64,000 nucleotides of DNA from Rhodospirillales bacterium (GTDB lineage Bacteria; Pseudomonadota; Alphaproteobacteria; Rhodospirillales; Casp-alpha2): contig JAJFII010000087.1 of assembly GCA_021775095.1 (NCBI GenBank), positions 60,835-124,834 of the forward strand, written 5' to 3'. Both the position numbers and the translations under genes were made by a program. Positions within the stretch are counted from its first letter, which is position 1. Each line of letters begins with the position of its first letter. Under the pieces are notes generated by a model. The model saw only the letters and a list, made by a program, of their open reading frames with translations. It ran no database searches and was not told the origin of the DNA. This document shows positions 52,745 to 62,139 of this stretch, piece by piece.

Positions 52745-53650
52745 ATGCCGCATCATCCCTATCGGGGAATATTCCCTATTCTTTATACCTTCTTCAACCG
52801 GGACGGATCTATCGACCGAACCGCCATGAAACGTCAGGTTGATGTTTGCATCAATGCGGGTGCCCACGGCATTGCCATATTAGGGATCGTCGGTGAATAT
52901 AACAAACTCGATGTCAAGGAAAAGACCACAATCACGGATATTGTCGCCGAAGATATCGATGGCCGGGTCCCGCTTGCCGTGACCGTGTCGGAACCGAGTG
53001 TTCCGGGTCAAATTGACTTTTTGCGGGCGGCCGAACAGGCGGGCGCGGATTGGACAATCTTGCAGCCGCCTCAATTAAAAGGGATCCCGGAAATCGAAAT
53101 TATCCGGTTTTTTGGGGCTGTCGCCGAGCGTGCCGTTAAACCGGTCGCATTGCAAAACAATCCCGTGAACCTGGATGTTTGGTTGACAAATGAAGGTTTA
53201 AAAACCGTCCATCGCAACCATCCGAACGTCAGCATTCTCAAAGGCGAGGGGCCAATTCACGTCGTCCAGAAATTGATGGAAGAGACAAAGGGAATCTTCG
53301 ATGTTTTTACCGGTCTTGGCGGGCGGGAATTACCTCTCACCCATGGTCTGGGATGCGTTGGCTGTATTCCGGCACCAGATTGTATTGATATCCAGTGCCG
53401 GATTTTCGAGCTGTTGGACAGCGCCGAGCCAGACAAACTGCAGCAGGCGGAAAGTCTGCACCAGAAAATCCTGCCGATGATACAATTTGCCCTGCATTCG
53501 CCAGCTCATATGCTGGCCTACGGCAAACAAATGTTCGCCTGGCGGGCCGGCATAAAAACGGTTTACCCCCGTGCCCCTGCCATTACCCCCACCGCCTACA
53601 ATTTGCAACTGGCCAAACGCTTTATTGCACCTTTGTCGCAATTTGATTAA
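52745..53650 (+). CDS. DapA-family aldolase/dehydratase lacking the usual tyrosine
   Basis: A 301-aa DHDPS/NAL-family TIM barrel with Schiff-base lysine in VSILKGEGPIH. The catalytic tyrosine of the YNxP motif is replaced: the strand reads PVALQNNPVNL. The substrate loop is GIVGEYNKL instead of GTTGE. The chemistry may therefore differ from classic lyases. It follows the enolase-superfamily gene closely and probably cleaves or dehydrates that enzyme's product. Confidence 0.8.
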   Translation: MPHHPYRGIFPILYTFFNRDGSIDRTAMKRQVDVCINAGAHGIAILGIVGEYNKLDVKEKTTITDIVAEDIDGRVPLAVTVSEPSVPGQIDFLRAAEQAGADWTILQPPQLKGIPEIEIIRFFGAVAERAVKPVALQNNPVNLDVWLTNEGLKTVHRNHPNVSILKGEGPIHVVQKLMEETKGIFDVFTGLGGRELPLTHGLGCVGCIPAPDCIDIQCRIFELLDSAEPDKLQQAESLHQKILPMIQFALHSPAHMLAYGKQMFAWRAGIKTVYPRAPAITPTAYNLQLAKRFIAPLSQFD

Positions 53651-53828
53651 AGGGTAGCACGGACTGGTTCTGGTGCGAATACGGGCAACTGCGGTTCCTT
53701 AAAACAAGACCTATGTAACCGGACAATCGATCACATAAAGGTTGCCCGCAGGACTGCGCGGCAAAATTTGTAATCTTTATTAACAGTGTATTCACACTTC
53801 AGTAATAACAGGCTTACGGGAGGAATAT

Positions 53829-53927
53829 ATGCTGCGCATTAGCGAAGTCGTTACCGCTCTTAATAGGTCTCCTGCCGTCGGTATTCTCAATAATTTTTCG
53901 ACATCGGTGTACCTGTTGGTTTTTTGA
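53829..53927 (+). CDS. 32-aa candidate peptide ahead of the PAS gene
   Basis: ATG 53829 follows GGGAGGA at good spacing and encodes 32 residues (MLRISEVVTALNRSPAVG, then a hydrophobic end VYLLVF). It stops 17 bp before the PAS-protein start. It may be a leader peptide for translational coupling or a small membrane peptide. No family is known. Confidence 0.4.
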   Translation: MLRISEVVTALNRSPAVGILNNFSTSVYLLVF

Positions 53928-53944
53928 AAGATTGAACATAGCCG

Positions 53945-54445
53945 ATGATAAATATTCAGACCATTGAACAGGTATCAAATAGCCCCGATTTTGCGTCTTT
54001 TTCCCGGTTCGTAATCAATAACCTGATAGAGAAAACCGTCGTAAAATTAGATATTGCCGATTTCATGAAAATTCCTGGGTTAATGAACCGCGTTTTCATC
54101 ATTGATGTGATCCCAGACAAAACCCGTAAACTACAATTTCGTTACACCGGGACAATGCTTGATAAAGAATTCGATATGAATTTGATGGGGCATTATTTCG
54201 AGGACGTCTACACGGGGTCAAATCGGGATCTCATAATCGGCAGTTTAAATGATGTAATAACCACCCATCAAGTTTCCTATCTTCGCCAGCATATTGTTTG
54301 GGATAACGGGGTTAAGAAATCACGCCTTGTGGAGCGCATTACCTTTCCCGTACTGGATGAAGAAGAAAATGTGACTCATCTGTGCGGTATCATTACCTTC
54401 ATGCCGGGAAGCATCGAATGTCCGGATATTTCCGTTATGATGTAG
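53945..54445 (+). CDS. Single PAS-domain protein (PAS_5 type)
   Basis: A 166-aa protein consisting of one PAS_5-like domain: DFMKIPGLMNRVFIIDVIPDKTRKLQFRYTGTMLDKEFDMNLMGHYFEDVYTG, then RQHIVWDNGVKKSRLVERITFPVLDEEENVTHLCGIITF. Such stand-alone PAS proteins are frequent in alphaproteobacteria. There is no output domain, so it would act by binding a partner. Ligand unknown. Confidence 0.8.
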   Translation: MINIQTIEQVSNSPDFASFSRFVINNLIEKTVVKLDIADFMKIPGLMNRVFIIDVIPDKTRKLQFRYTGTMLDKEFDMNLMGHYFEDVYTGSNRDLIIGSLNDVITTHQVSYLRQHIVWDNGVKKSRLVERITFPVLDEEENVTHLCGIITFMPGSIECPDISVMM

Positions 54446-54664
54446 GTGCATCATAAAATAGATTATACCTTTTAGATGAATTGCCCCTATGTAAATTGGC
54501 TTTGAAATTCTATTCTCGGATTTTCCGAAGATAGGGAATTTTAAATATATGGGGTTTGGTTGTTTCGTCCCCTGCAAAAATCCGCCAATCAATTTCTGGT
54601 AATCAGATGCCATATTGGTTATCAACACTCACACTAATTTCCACCATCTGAGAAAGGGTCTTCG

Positions 54665-55306
54665 GTGTTTACGAAAACGCACAAGTACGATGAGCTGGTT
54701 GGTTTATATACGGACATGGCAAACAACGGATATGAGCGGGTGGACGGTCAATCCGTCACTCCAGATCATGTGTTTTCTCATGTACAGGTGACCGGATATC
54801 GCGAGCCTGTCAAAGACATCCTTAGTCATTTCAAATGCCGCACGGCCCTGGATTATGGTGCGGGGGGCGGCCACTGGGACCAGGTTGACGTGCCGGAAGG
54901 AGGATCCTTGAAGTCCTATTTGGGGCTTGAAACGGTAAATAGATTTGAGCCGGCACGCGGCGTGGACGGAAAAATCAAAAGTGACGTTGTCATCTGTTTT
55001 GATGTTTTGGAGCATATTTTCCTGGCCGATGTTCCTTATGTGGTTGATGAACTTTTTCGCCTGGCAAACCAATTGATTATTGTAAATGTTGCCTGTTATT
55101 CAGCTGCGGCGATGTTGCCCAATGGCGAAAATGCCCATATATCCGTACGACCCGCAGGATGGTGGACTGGCGTCTTTGACACCATTGGCACCCTATACCC
55201 GGATATTGCTTACGTGCTATTTACATCAGATGAATATAACAAAGCCGTTTATCATGGCACCCAACGGGTCCGCGAAGTGATTGAAAAGGACGGATACACT
55301 CGCTAG
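54665..55306 (+). CDS. Class I SAM-methyltransferase-like protein
   Basis: A 213-aa protein from a GTG start. The binding loop is TALDYGAGGGHWDQ, the acidic motif II is SDVVICFDVLEHIF, and the rest fits Methyltransf_23-like enzymes acting on sugars or cell-surface molecules. The ribosome site (AGAAAGGG) lies well upstream of the GTG. Neighbours do not define a pathway. The 219-bp gap before it holds an imperfect hairpin at about 54506-54544. Confidence 0.7.
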   Translation: MFTKTHKYDELVGLYTDMANNGYERVDGQSVTPDHVFSHVQVTGYREPVKDILSHFKCRTALDYGAGGGHWDQVDVPEGGSLKSYLGLETVNRFEPARGVDGKIKSDVVICFDVLEHIFLADVPYVVDELFRLANQLIIVNVACYSAAAMLPNGENAHISVRPAGWWTGVFDTIGTLYPDIAYVLFTSDEYNKAVYHGTQRVREVIEKDGYTR

Positions 55307-55575
55307 TCGTGTGGATCAGCAATCGTCGCGAGGCGAAAATCAAAAAGTTGGAAACTAAAATATTCTACATTTTCCTTTACCAGCGCCGCGCCGGACAGGG
55401 TGGCTCCAGGGCAGCGTAATCAATTCTACTTGAGACCGCCCCGATAAAAAGGGGTATTATCTTTCCAGCTGGCGTTTATTCAGCGCAAGGTGGCCTATGT
55501 TTGCACGCCATATGTTATTTTTTGGCACGAAAATTGCTCAATATCTTTCAATTCTTAACTACCGCCGTGACGATC

Positions 55576-56160
55576 ATGAATATAACAAACGCCCCATCCG
55601 AATTGCAGGCCCGATTAAATACCGGCTTGCAAAATCACCCAAAACAATCAAAACCGGGCAGGAATCAGGGGTCACGGCTCAGTCCGGGGAAATTAAGCGC
55701 CGAGGCGGCAGCCAGCAGAGATCAGATGATTGCCGCCAAAAAAACGGGTTCCGAACCTCCTGCTCACGATCACATCGGCTATATCCGTGAACACGGTATG
55801 CAAGCCTATGTGATGGACGTCCAAAGGCAAAAACTTGGGCAAATGCAGGCAGAAGTACTGGTCAGAAAGGGCGTATTCGAAGTGGGTATAAGTGAAATGT
55901 CTGGCGACCAGAGAAACAAAATCGAGCAGATGATTAGTGATAAAATTCAAAAACGGATGGAGGCCAACTCTCTCATGAATGATGATACAGCAAACCAAAA
56001 TGGGTCTTATTTGAAAACAATGATGATGGCAAATGGTAGCCACAGTTTCTTCGAAGGACCGTCGGTATCGGGGATATCCAGTCTTAAGGAACATCTCGAA
56101 CACACTGTGAAGAATGACCCGGCCTACACATTCTTTCGAAGCAATGCGGCAGAAAAGTGA
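55576..56160 (+). CDS. Hypothetical 194-aa protein
   Basis: Unrecognised. From ATG 55576 the first 65 residues are polar and low in complexity, the middle (HIGYIREHGMQAYVMDVQRQKLGQMQAEVLVRKG) and IEQMISDKIQKRMEA are helical, and the end contains SSLKEHLEHTVKNDPAYTFFRS. The frame is open further upstream to 55501 but that part looks random. No signal peptide or membrane segment. The 269 bp before it shows no gene. Confidence 0.55.
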   Translation: MNITNAPSELQARLNTGLQNHPKQSKPGRNQGSRLSPGKLSAEAAASRDQMIAAKKTGSEPPAHDHIGYIREHGMQAYVMDVQRQKLGQMQAEVLVRKGVFEVGISEMSGDQRNKIEQMISDKIQKRMEANSLMNDDTANQNGSYLKTMMMANGSHSFFEGPSVSGISSLKEHLEHTVKNDPAYTFFRSNAAEK

Positions 56161-56378
56161 CCGGCAATTTTTGCCCGGTTGGGCCTTTCGTCCGTCGTTG
56201 CTGCCTGTGAGAGACTATCGATTTCTGTTTAACCCTAGGGATCGTTGAGTTATGTTGCGTCGCGGGAACAAAAACTCAAGGATCCCATAAAACAGGGGCG
56301 GTTTTTGGTTGCAGACAATAATCAGATACGGTTGAACGGCCTCAGTTCACAAAAATCGCCCGGACCGGGTCAGAACCG

Positions 56379-57086
56379 TTACTTTTTACCGAAAATTTCC
56401 ACCAGATCGACTGCTCTTTTTTGGTCGGTCGACAAGTAGATTTGAGACTCTATGTGCCTCAGGTGGGCAATCATTTGTTCGGCGGCTTCAGCTGATTCGC
56501 CGACTCGAATTGCCGTCAGAAGTTTGGAATGTTCATCTGCACGGCAATTTTCAGTGCCCGCCGCTCCGAACAGTCCAATAATAAGAGATGTCCGGGTAAC
56601 CAGTTCTTTGACCGTTCTCGTCAGAATTGAATTGCCAGAAATCTCCGATAACTTGACATGGAAAAGACCCGACAGGCGTATGGCGAGGCGACGATCACCC
56701 GCTGAGTGGGCCGCGTGTTCATTATTCAGGTGGTCCGCCAGCAAATCAACATCATCTGTCGTTGCCTGCTCCGTGGCAATTCTGCAAACGTTCGGTTCAA
56801 TGGCTCGGCGCGCCTGGAACACTTCGCGTGCCTCGTCCTGTGTCGGGCTTGCAATGTAGGCACCCCGGTTCGACTGAAGGTCGACGATATTTCGGCTGGC
56901 CAACAGCAGCAGACTGCGGCGAATTCGCATTCGTCCTACGCCGAATGCGTCACAGAGAGCTGTTTCAGAGAGTTTGGTGCCGGCTGGCAACTGACGTTCA
57001 ATAACCGCTTCATAAATACGATCAACAATCGCTTCTTCATCTAAGCTGTCATTGGTGCTGCCTTGCGTTTCCGAAATTCCCAACAT
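56379..57086 (-). CDS. GntR-family regulator (FCD type)
   Basis: A 235-aa regulator: winged helix at about residues 15-80 (LPAGTKLSETALCDAFGVGRMRIRRSLLLLASRNIV), FCD domain after residue 90 (ARRAIEPNVCRIATEQAT, LFHVKLSEISGNSILTRTVKEL, ADEHSKLLTAIRVG). It is divergent from the ureide-type ABC operon across 400 bp that contain TTGTNNACAA palindromes, so it probably controls that operon. Confidence 0.85.
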   Translation of the reverse strand: MLGISETQGSTNDSLDEEAIVDRIYEAVIERQLPAGTKLSETALCDAFGVGRMRIRRSLLLLASRNIVDLQSNRGAYIASPTQDEAREVFQARRAIEPNVCRIATEQATTDDVDLLADHLNNEHAAHSAGDRRLAIRLSGLFHVKLSEISGNSILTRTVKELVTRTSLIIGLFGAAGTENCRADEHSKLLTAIRVGESAEAAEQMIAHLRHIESQIYLSTDQKRAVDLVEIFGKK

Positions 57087-57222
57087 GTGCGTATCTTATA
57101 TCAGTCCTGTAATTTTAAATTCTGCTTTGTCCATTATCTACATCAACCGGCATGGATATGACAATCAGATAGGCAATGGTCCAATCACTTTGAATGCAGG
57201 TTGTTGATGTAACCGTATAAAT

Positions 57223-57466
57223 TTGTCAACAAAAAAAATTTCATAATACTGTAAACTTGATATTTTAGTTCGTAGTCGGGCCCAAAACGGTCAAATAATT
57301 CCAAAAAATCCATTTGAGGGGCGCAGAGATGGCAGATATGTACATAATCCCCCCTTTTCTTTTACCATACAACACCTCAATACCAGTGTCAGAAAAGATA
57401 GCGCCATATTATTGTAGACACAATGAAAAAATGTTGTTAACAATAATTGTCAAGTTTAGTTAACAA
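57223..57466. promoter_or_regulatory. GntR-type boxes ahead of the ureide operon
   Basis: TTGTCAACAA at 57223-57232 and TTGTTAACAA at 57434-57443 are palindromic; TTGTAGACACAA near 57412 and GTTAACAA at 57459 are related half or variant sites. The cluster near 57.43 kb is just upstream of the binding-protein gene. The rest of 57087-57486 shows no gene. Confidence 0.6.
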
Positions 57467-57486
57467 CATAAATGGGAGTTCAAAAA

Positions 57487-58689
57487 ATGAATAAAAGACG
57501 GATAATTTTAAAAACCATGGCGGTGACCGCTTTGGCAACGGCGTCGTTGGTAATGGCCGGTATCAGTGGTGCACATGCCGCGAATGCCAAATTAAAAATC
57601 GGATTTGTCGGTGTGACCAGTGGTCCAGCCGCTTCCTGGGGAATTTCAAATGCCAGGTCCATGCAAACGCGGGCTGCATGGATCAATGAGACGGGAGGCG
57701 TAAAAATAGGTGACAAAACCTACGATGTGGAAATTGTAACTTTCGACGATCAAAAAGATCCGAAACGGGCAATAGCTGGCATGGAAAAAATGGCGCAGGA
57801 AGGCATTCACTACGTCGTCGGTCCAAACGTCGATGATGGAGCGGCGGCGGTTCGTCCGGTAGCTGAGCAAAATGACATCATTTATTTCCCCTATGCCTTT
57901 CCAAAATCCCTCTATCAGGCACCGGCATCAAATGCTGTTCTGGGTATGATTGCCAATTACCAATCGGGTCCAGCCATATACAAATATTTGAAAGAAACCA
58001 AGGGCGTCAAAAAGGTGGCTTTTGTTGCCGCCAATGAATCTGATCCGTTGAGCCAGCGCGAAGGTGGTGTCGCGGCAGCAAAAGCGCTTGGTCTCGATGT
58101 GGTTTCCGACAACATCACCTATCAGGTGGATACCACGGACTTTTCCCCGGTTTTGACGCCGGTGATGCGCAGTCAACCGGATCTGCTCGTGCTCTCGGGT
58201 GTCGCCCCAGCGAACGCGCCGCAGCTCATTCGTGCGGCGCGGGAACTCGGATATGCGGGTTTGATTTCTACCGAAACGGCACAGGATGCTGCGGTTCTCA
58301 AAGAAGGTGCCGGCGACATGGCCAATGGGTTCATTTCAGTTGGTGGCGCTTCGACGCCAAAAATTGCCACCGATGAAATGCGTGAATTTGTCAAACGGTA
58401 TACGGAAATGTTTGGGGAATATAACGACGAGTCCAATACCAAGGTCTATGCGCTTGAATATATTCTCGAAACCCTGAAAGCCAATCCGGCGTCGATTACG
58501 GATGTGGCTAAGTTCAAACAAACCATGGACACCTTTTCCGCGAAGAACATATTCGTAAAAGGCGACGCCAAACTTAAATATGTCGGCATGACTTCCTTTG
58601 GTCAGAAACGTCAGGTTTCCGTACCGATGGTGGTAACCGAATATCGCAACGGCAATTTTGAAACCTTGTTTGTCGCTGAAGTCGACTAG
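57487..58689 (+). CDS. Branched-chain/urea-type ABC transporter binding protein
   Basis: A 400-aa Peripla_BP_6 solute-binding protein. The signal peptide ends near GAHAANAK. The core reads KIGFVGVTSGPAASWGISNARSMQTRAAWINETGGVKIGDKTYDVEIVTFDDQKDPKRAIAGMEKM. ATG 57487 has GGGAG upstream and is preferred to ATG 57472. It opens an operon that ends with racemase and allantoinase genes, so a ureide such as allantoin is a likely ligand (inference). Confidence 0.87.
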   Translation: MNKRRIILKTMAVTALATASLVMAGISGAHAANAKLKIGFVGVTSGPAASWGISNARSMQTRAAWINETGGVKIGDKTYDVEIVTFDDQKDPKRAIAGMEKMAQEGIHYVVGPNVDDGAAAVRPVAEQNDIIYFPYAFPKSLYQAPASNAVLGMIANYQSGPAIYKYLKETKGVKKVAFVAANESDPLSQREGGVAAAKALGLDVVSDNITYQVDTTDFSPVLTPVMRSQPDLLVLSGVAPANAPQLIRAARELGYAGLISTETAQDAAVLKEGAGDMANGFISVGGASTPKIATDEMREFVKRYTEMFGEYNDESNTKVYALEYILETLKANPASITDVAKFKQTMDTFSAKNIFVKGDAKLKYVGMTSFGQKRQVSVPMVVTEYRNGNFETLFVAEVD

Positions 58690-58716
58690 AACTCTACGCA
58701 ACTTTTTCTCCCCGGT

Positions 58717-58745
58717 GGTGGGCTCGGGACGGTTCCGAGCCCACC
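58717..58745 (+). terminator. Intercistronic hairpin after the binding-protein gene
   Basis: An 11-bp perfect stem, GGTGGGCTCGG and CCGAGCCCACC, around GACGGTT. No T-run follows, so partial termination or mRNA protection is more likely than full termination. Confidence 0.75.
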
Positions 58746-58764
58746 CCAAAACTGGATAACACTC

Positions 58765-59637
58765 ATGGAACAGATCATTGCAAATGGGCTGTATCTGGGC
58801 GCGCAGTATGCGCTGATAGCTCTCGGGCTGACCTTGATATTCGCTCTGATGAACGTTTTAAATTTCGCCCACGGCCAAATGTATGTCATCGGCGGTTTTG
58901 TCACCTACACGGTTTATGCCCAACTGGAGTTGCCTTTTGTCGTTGCATTGTTCGCTTCGGCGATCACCTTGGCAGTTGTTGGCGCGCTTATTGAGAAGTT
59001 TCTATTTCGCCCGGTCATTAAAAAATCCGTGCGCGAAGAAAGCACCATGTTGCTGGCAGCTGGAATCGCATTTTTTCTCGACGCGGTTATTCTTTTGGTA
59101 TTTGGAGAAAAACAACGCGGTGTGCCAAAGATCGTCAATGGTCTGTTTAATTATGACAATTATACGTTGGTTATGCCCTATGACAAAATATTGGTCGGGT
59201 TTTTGGCAATCCTGTCGATCACCACTTTCATATTATATATGCAATATTCCAAAACAGGCCGCGCCATGCGTGCCCTGGCTCAGGACAAAATAGCCGCTCA
59301 GCTCATGGGTGTTAACGTCGAGCGATATTCGATGATTGGTTTTGCCCTTGGGGCGATGCTGGCCGGTGTGGTAGGTGGACTTCTCGTCTCCATAACCGGG
59401 GTTAATCTCGGTATGGGCGGGCCGACATCCATCAAAGCCTTTATGATGGTGATGATTGGTGGTGCGGGCGTTATTTCCGGTGCCATTGCCGGTGGATTTA
59501 TCTTGGGCATGATGGAGTCCGTAGGCCTCACTGTCCTGGCAGCCTATGGCGACATCACCTACCTGGCGATCTTTATTTCATTGATGATCTTTTTAGCCTT
59601 CCGCCCGCAAGGGTTAATGGGCAAACCGTGGGGATGA
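58765..59637 (+). CDS. livH: Branched-chain-type ABC permease, LivH
   Basis: A 290-aa permease of the LivH family: ANGLYLGAQYALIALGLTLIFALMNVLNFAHGQMYVIGGF at the start, the cytoplasmic GRAMRALAQDKIAAQLMGVNVERYSMIGFALG loop, and MVMIGGAGVISGAIAGGFILGMMES. About eight helices. It pairs with the LivM-type protein 4 bp downstream. Confidence 0.9.
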   Translation: MEQIIANGLYLGAQYALIALGLTLIFALMNVLNFAHGQMYVIGGFVTYTVYAQLELPFVVALFASAITLAVVGALIEKFLFRPVIKKSVREESTMLLAAGIAFFLDAVILLVFGEKQRGVPKIVNGLFNYDNYTLVMPYDKILVGFLAILSITTFILYMQYSKTGRAMRALAQDKIAAQLMGVNVERYSMIGFALGAMLAGVVGGLLVSITGVNLGMGGPTSIKAFMMVMIGGAGVISGAIAGGFILGMMESVGLTVLAAYGDITYLAIFISLMIFLAFRPQGLMGKPWG

Positions 59638-59641
59638 ATGA

Positions 59642-60625
59642 ATGATGTTAAAACGAAATCAAATTATTGGCGTCGGTTTCTTTCTGTTCGTTATCTTTGT
59701 CGCCGTTCCCTGGTTGATCCATGTGTCAGGCCGTTGGGACTTTTATTATACGCTGACCTCCGTCGCCTTGTTGTCGATTGCCAGTGGCGGGGTATGGTTA
59801 ACTTTTTACATTGGCCGAATAAACATCGGCCAGGGTGCCTTCGCACTAACCGGTGGTTATGTCGCAGCGATTTTGGTTGTTAAATATGATGTGTCCTTTT
59901 GGCTGACCATTCCAATTGCGGGACTGTTTTGCGCCGCAGTCGCAGTGATTATCGGGCTGCCAATTTTGCGCCTGCGTGGTGTTTATTTTGCAATGATTAC
60001 TTTGGTCCTGACCGAAGTCGCCCGATTAACGGCTCTGGCTTTGCCGATTACAAATGGCGCCAAGGGAATTTCGTCCATACCCCTGCCTGGCGAATTATCA
60101 ATATTGGGTCTTACTCTTATTCCTGACTTTTCAACTGTCGCTAACGTTAAACTGGCTTTCTATTATCTGGCCGCCGTTCTGATGGTACTTTGTTTTGCCG
60201 GGCTCTATCGACTGGTCAATTCGAGGATTGGCCATTTATGCAGATCCTTACAACAAAACGAAGAACTGGCGTCGTCAATCGGTGTGAATACCGCGTACCT
60301 ACGGGTTATTGCGTTTGCCATATCGTCCTTTTTGGGAGGGGTATCCGGTGCCATTTTTATGGCCATATCCCGCTCCATCTATCCGGCAAGTTTTCCGGTA
60401 AAAGATTCCGTTGATTTTATGCTTAATTGTTTTTTGGGCGGGCTTGGATACGTGTTTGGTCCGATGTTGGGGACCTTCATGATCTATTTTGGCTGGGATG
60501 TCCTGTTCACCACCGGCAAATACCAATTGCTGATCTATTCAGCGATTTTAATCTTGCTGATTTTAACTTTACCAAATGGTGTTCTGAGCCTTCGTATCTT
60601 TAACAAACGGGGGACAGCAAAATGA
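59642..60625 (+). CDS. livM: Branched-chain-type ABC permease, LivM
   Basis: A 327-aa permease of the LivM family, with INIGQGAFALTGGYVAAILVVKYDVSFWLTIPIAGL, LRLRGVYFAMITLVLTEV and the loop IGHLCRSLQQNEELASSIGVNTAYLRVIAFAISSFLGGVSG. Its end overlaps the ATPase start by four bases. Confidence 0.9.
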   Translation: MMLKRNQIIGVGFFLFVIFVAVPWLIHVSGRWDFYYTLTSVALLSIASGGVWLTFYIGRINIGQGAFALTGGYVAAILVVKYDVSFWLTIPIAGLFCAAVAVIIGLPILRLRGVYFAMITLVLTEVARLTALALPITNGAKGISSIPLPGELSILGLTLIPDFSTVANVKLAFYYLAAVLMVLCFAGLYRLVNSRIGHLCRSLQQNEELASSIGVNTAYLRVIAFAISSFLGGVSGAIFMAISRSIYPASFPVKDSVDFMLNCFLGGLGYVFGPMLGTFMIYFGWDVLFTTGKYQLLIYSAILILLILTLPNGVLSLRIFNKRGTAK

Positions 60626-61401
60626 GTGCGCTGCTTGAAGTCAAAGGTTTGACCAAACGATTTGGTGGATTGACGGCGGTCAATGATGTTTCTTTTGATG
60701 TTCATGAAAAAGAGATCCTGTCGGTTATCGGACCCAACGGTGCTGGCAAATCAACCCTGTTTAAGTTGATCTCCTCTTTTCTGCCATCGAGCAGTGGAGA
60801 AGTCCTGTTTAAGGGACAACGGATTTCAAATCTCGCTCCGCACATTGTCGCCCGTAAGGGAGTGGTCAGAACCTTCCAGGAAACCACAATCTTCAAGAGC
60901 ATGTCGGTCAGGGACAATGTCATCATTTCCCACCACTTGCGTTCGCAGGCAAGCCTTGCCGGATATTTTTTGGGGACAAAAACCGCGCTTGCGGACGAAG
61001 AGGAATTTGGACGCTCGGCTGATGAGATTGTTGAGTTTTTAAACCTCGGTGAAATCCGCAACGAACTGGCGAGTAACCTTCCCCAGGGGCATCTGCGGGC
61101 CCTCGGCATTGCCATCGGGTTGGCGACCAATCCAAGTGTACTGTTAATGGACGAACCGTTCGCCGGCATGAACCATGACGAGACGATGCGGACTGTGGAG
61201 CTTGTCCGGGGGGTTCGAGACCGGGGTGTTACCGTGCTTTTGGTTGAACACGACATGCCGGCAGTTATGAAAATATCCGATCGGATTGTCGTGATTAATT
61301 TTGGCGAAAAAATTGCCGAAGGTATTCCCTCGGAGATTCAGGAAAATGAAAAGGTCATAGAAGCCTACCTGGGCAGCGAAGATGACGAGATCGGAATGTA
61401 A
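60622..61401 (+). CDS. livG: Branched-chain-type ABC ATPase, LivG
   Basis: A 259-aa ABC ATPase: Walker A GPNGAGKST, Walker B VLLMDEPFAGMN and the LivG-specific tail VEHDMPAVMKISDRIVVINFGEKIAEGIPSEI. The signature region reads LPQGHLRALGIA where family members usually have LPYGQQRRLEIA, a departure in an otherwise normal protein. Stop and next start overlap by one base (TAATG). Confidence 0.9.
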   Translation: MSALLEVKGLTKRFGGLTAVNDVSFDVHEKEILSVIGPNGAGKSTLFKLISSFLPSSSGEVLFKGQRISNLAPHIVARKGVVRTFQETTIFKSMSVRDNVIISHHLRSQASLAGYFLGTKTALADEEEFGRSADEIVEFLNLGEIRNELASNLPQGHLRALGIAIGLATNPSVLLMDEPFAGMNHDETMRTVELVRGVRDRGVTVLLVEHDMPAVMKISDRIVVINFGEKIAEGIPSEIQENEKVIEAYLGSEDDEIGM

Positions 61402-62126
61402 TGATGAATGAAATGTTAAAATTTGATAATGTCGAATTGTACTACGATCACGTTTACGCATTAAAAGGCGTTTCCATCGATATGAACGAAGGAGAAACCG
61501 TGGCGTTGATCGGTGCAAATGGAGCTGGCAAGTCGTCAATCCTGCGAGCCATTACCGGCCTGCAGAATATCCGCAGTGGTGAAATCCATTTCCAGGGAGA
61601 GCGACTTGACGGGACAAATGCCGCAGATATCGTAAAAAAGGGGATTGCCATGGTGCCCGAAGGGCGTCGGGTTTTTCCGTTTATGACCGTCAAAGACAAT
61701 TTGTTGATGGGGGCGTTTACCCGGGATGACAAAGCCGATATCAAACGCACCCTAGACAGCGTGCTTGAACGGTTTCCAAGGCTACAGGAACGGTATTCAC
61801 AAACCGCCGGCACCCTCAGTGGCGGCGAGCAGCAGATGATGGTCATTGGCCGCGCCCTGATGGCCAAACCACGCCTGTTGTTGCTCGATGAACCGTCACT
61901 GGGTATCGCGCCAAAACTGGTGCAAGATATCGCGCGCTCAATTGTTGCCATTAACCGGGACGAAAAGGTGACCGTCCTGTTGGTCGAACAAAATTCACGT
62001 ATGGCGCTCAGTATTTCCCATCGAACCTATGCCTTGGCGACGGGATCCGTTGTCTTGAGTGGCCCCTCAAAAGAGTTGTTAAACGACGATAGGATCAAAG
62101 CGGCCTACCTGGGCGTTGAAGTTTAA
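61401..62126 (+). CDS. livF: Branched-chain-type ABC ATPase, LivF
   Basis: A 241-aa ABC ATPase: Walker A GANGAGKSS, signature LSGGEQQMM, Walker B LLLLDEPSLGIAP and VEQNSRMALSISHRTYALATGSVVLSGPSKELL, the usual LivF ending. It completes the transporter. Confidence 0.92.
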   Translation: MMNEMLKFDNVELYYDHVYALKGVSIDMNEGETVALIGANGAGKSSILRAITGLQNIRSGEIHFQGERLDGTNAADIVKKGIAMVPEGRRVFPFMTVKDNLLMGAFTRDDKADIKRTLDSVLERFPRLQERYSQTAGTLSGGEQQMMVIGRALMAKPRLLLLDEPSLGIAPKLVQDIARSIVAINRDEKVTVLLVEQNSRMALSISHRTYALATGSVVLSGPSKELLNDDRIKAAYLGVEV

Positions 62127-62139
62127 AAGAGGGGTGAGT

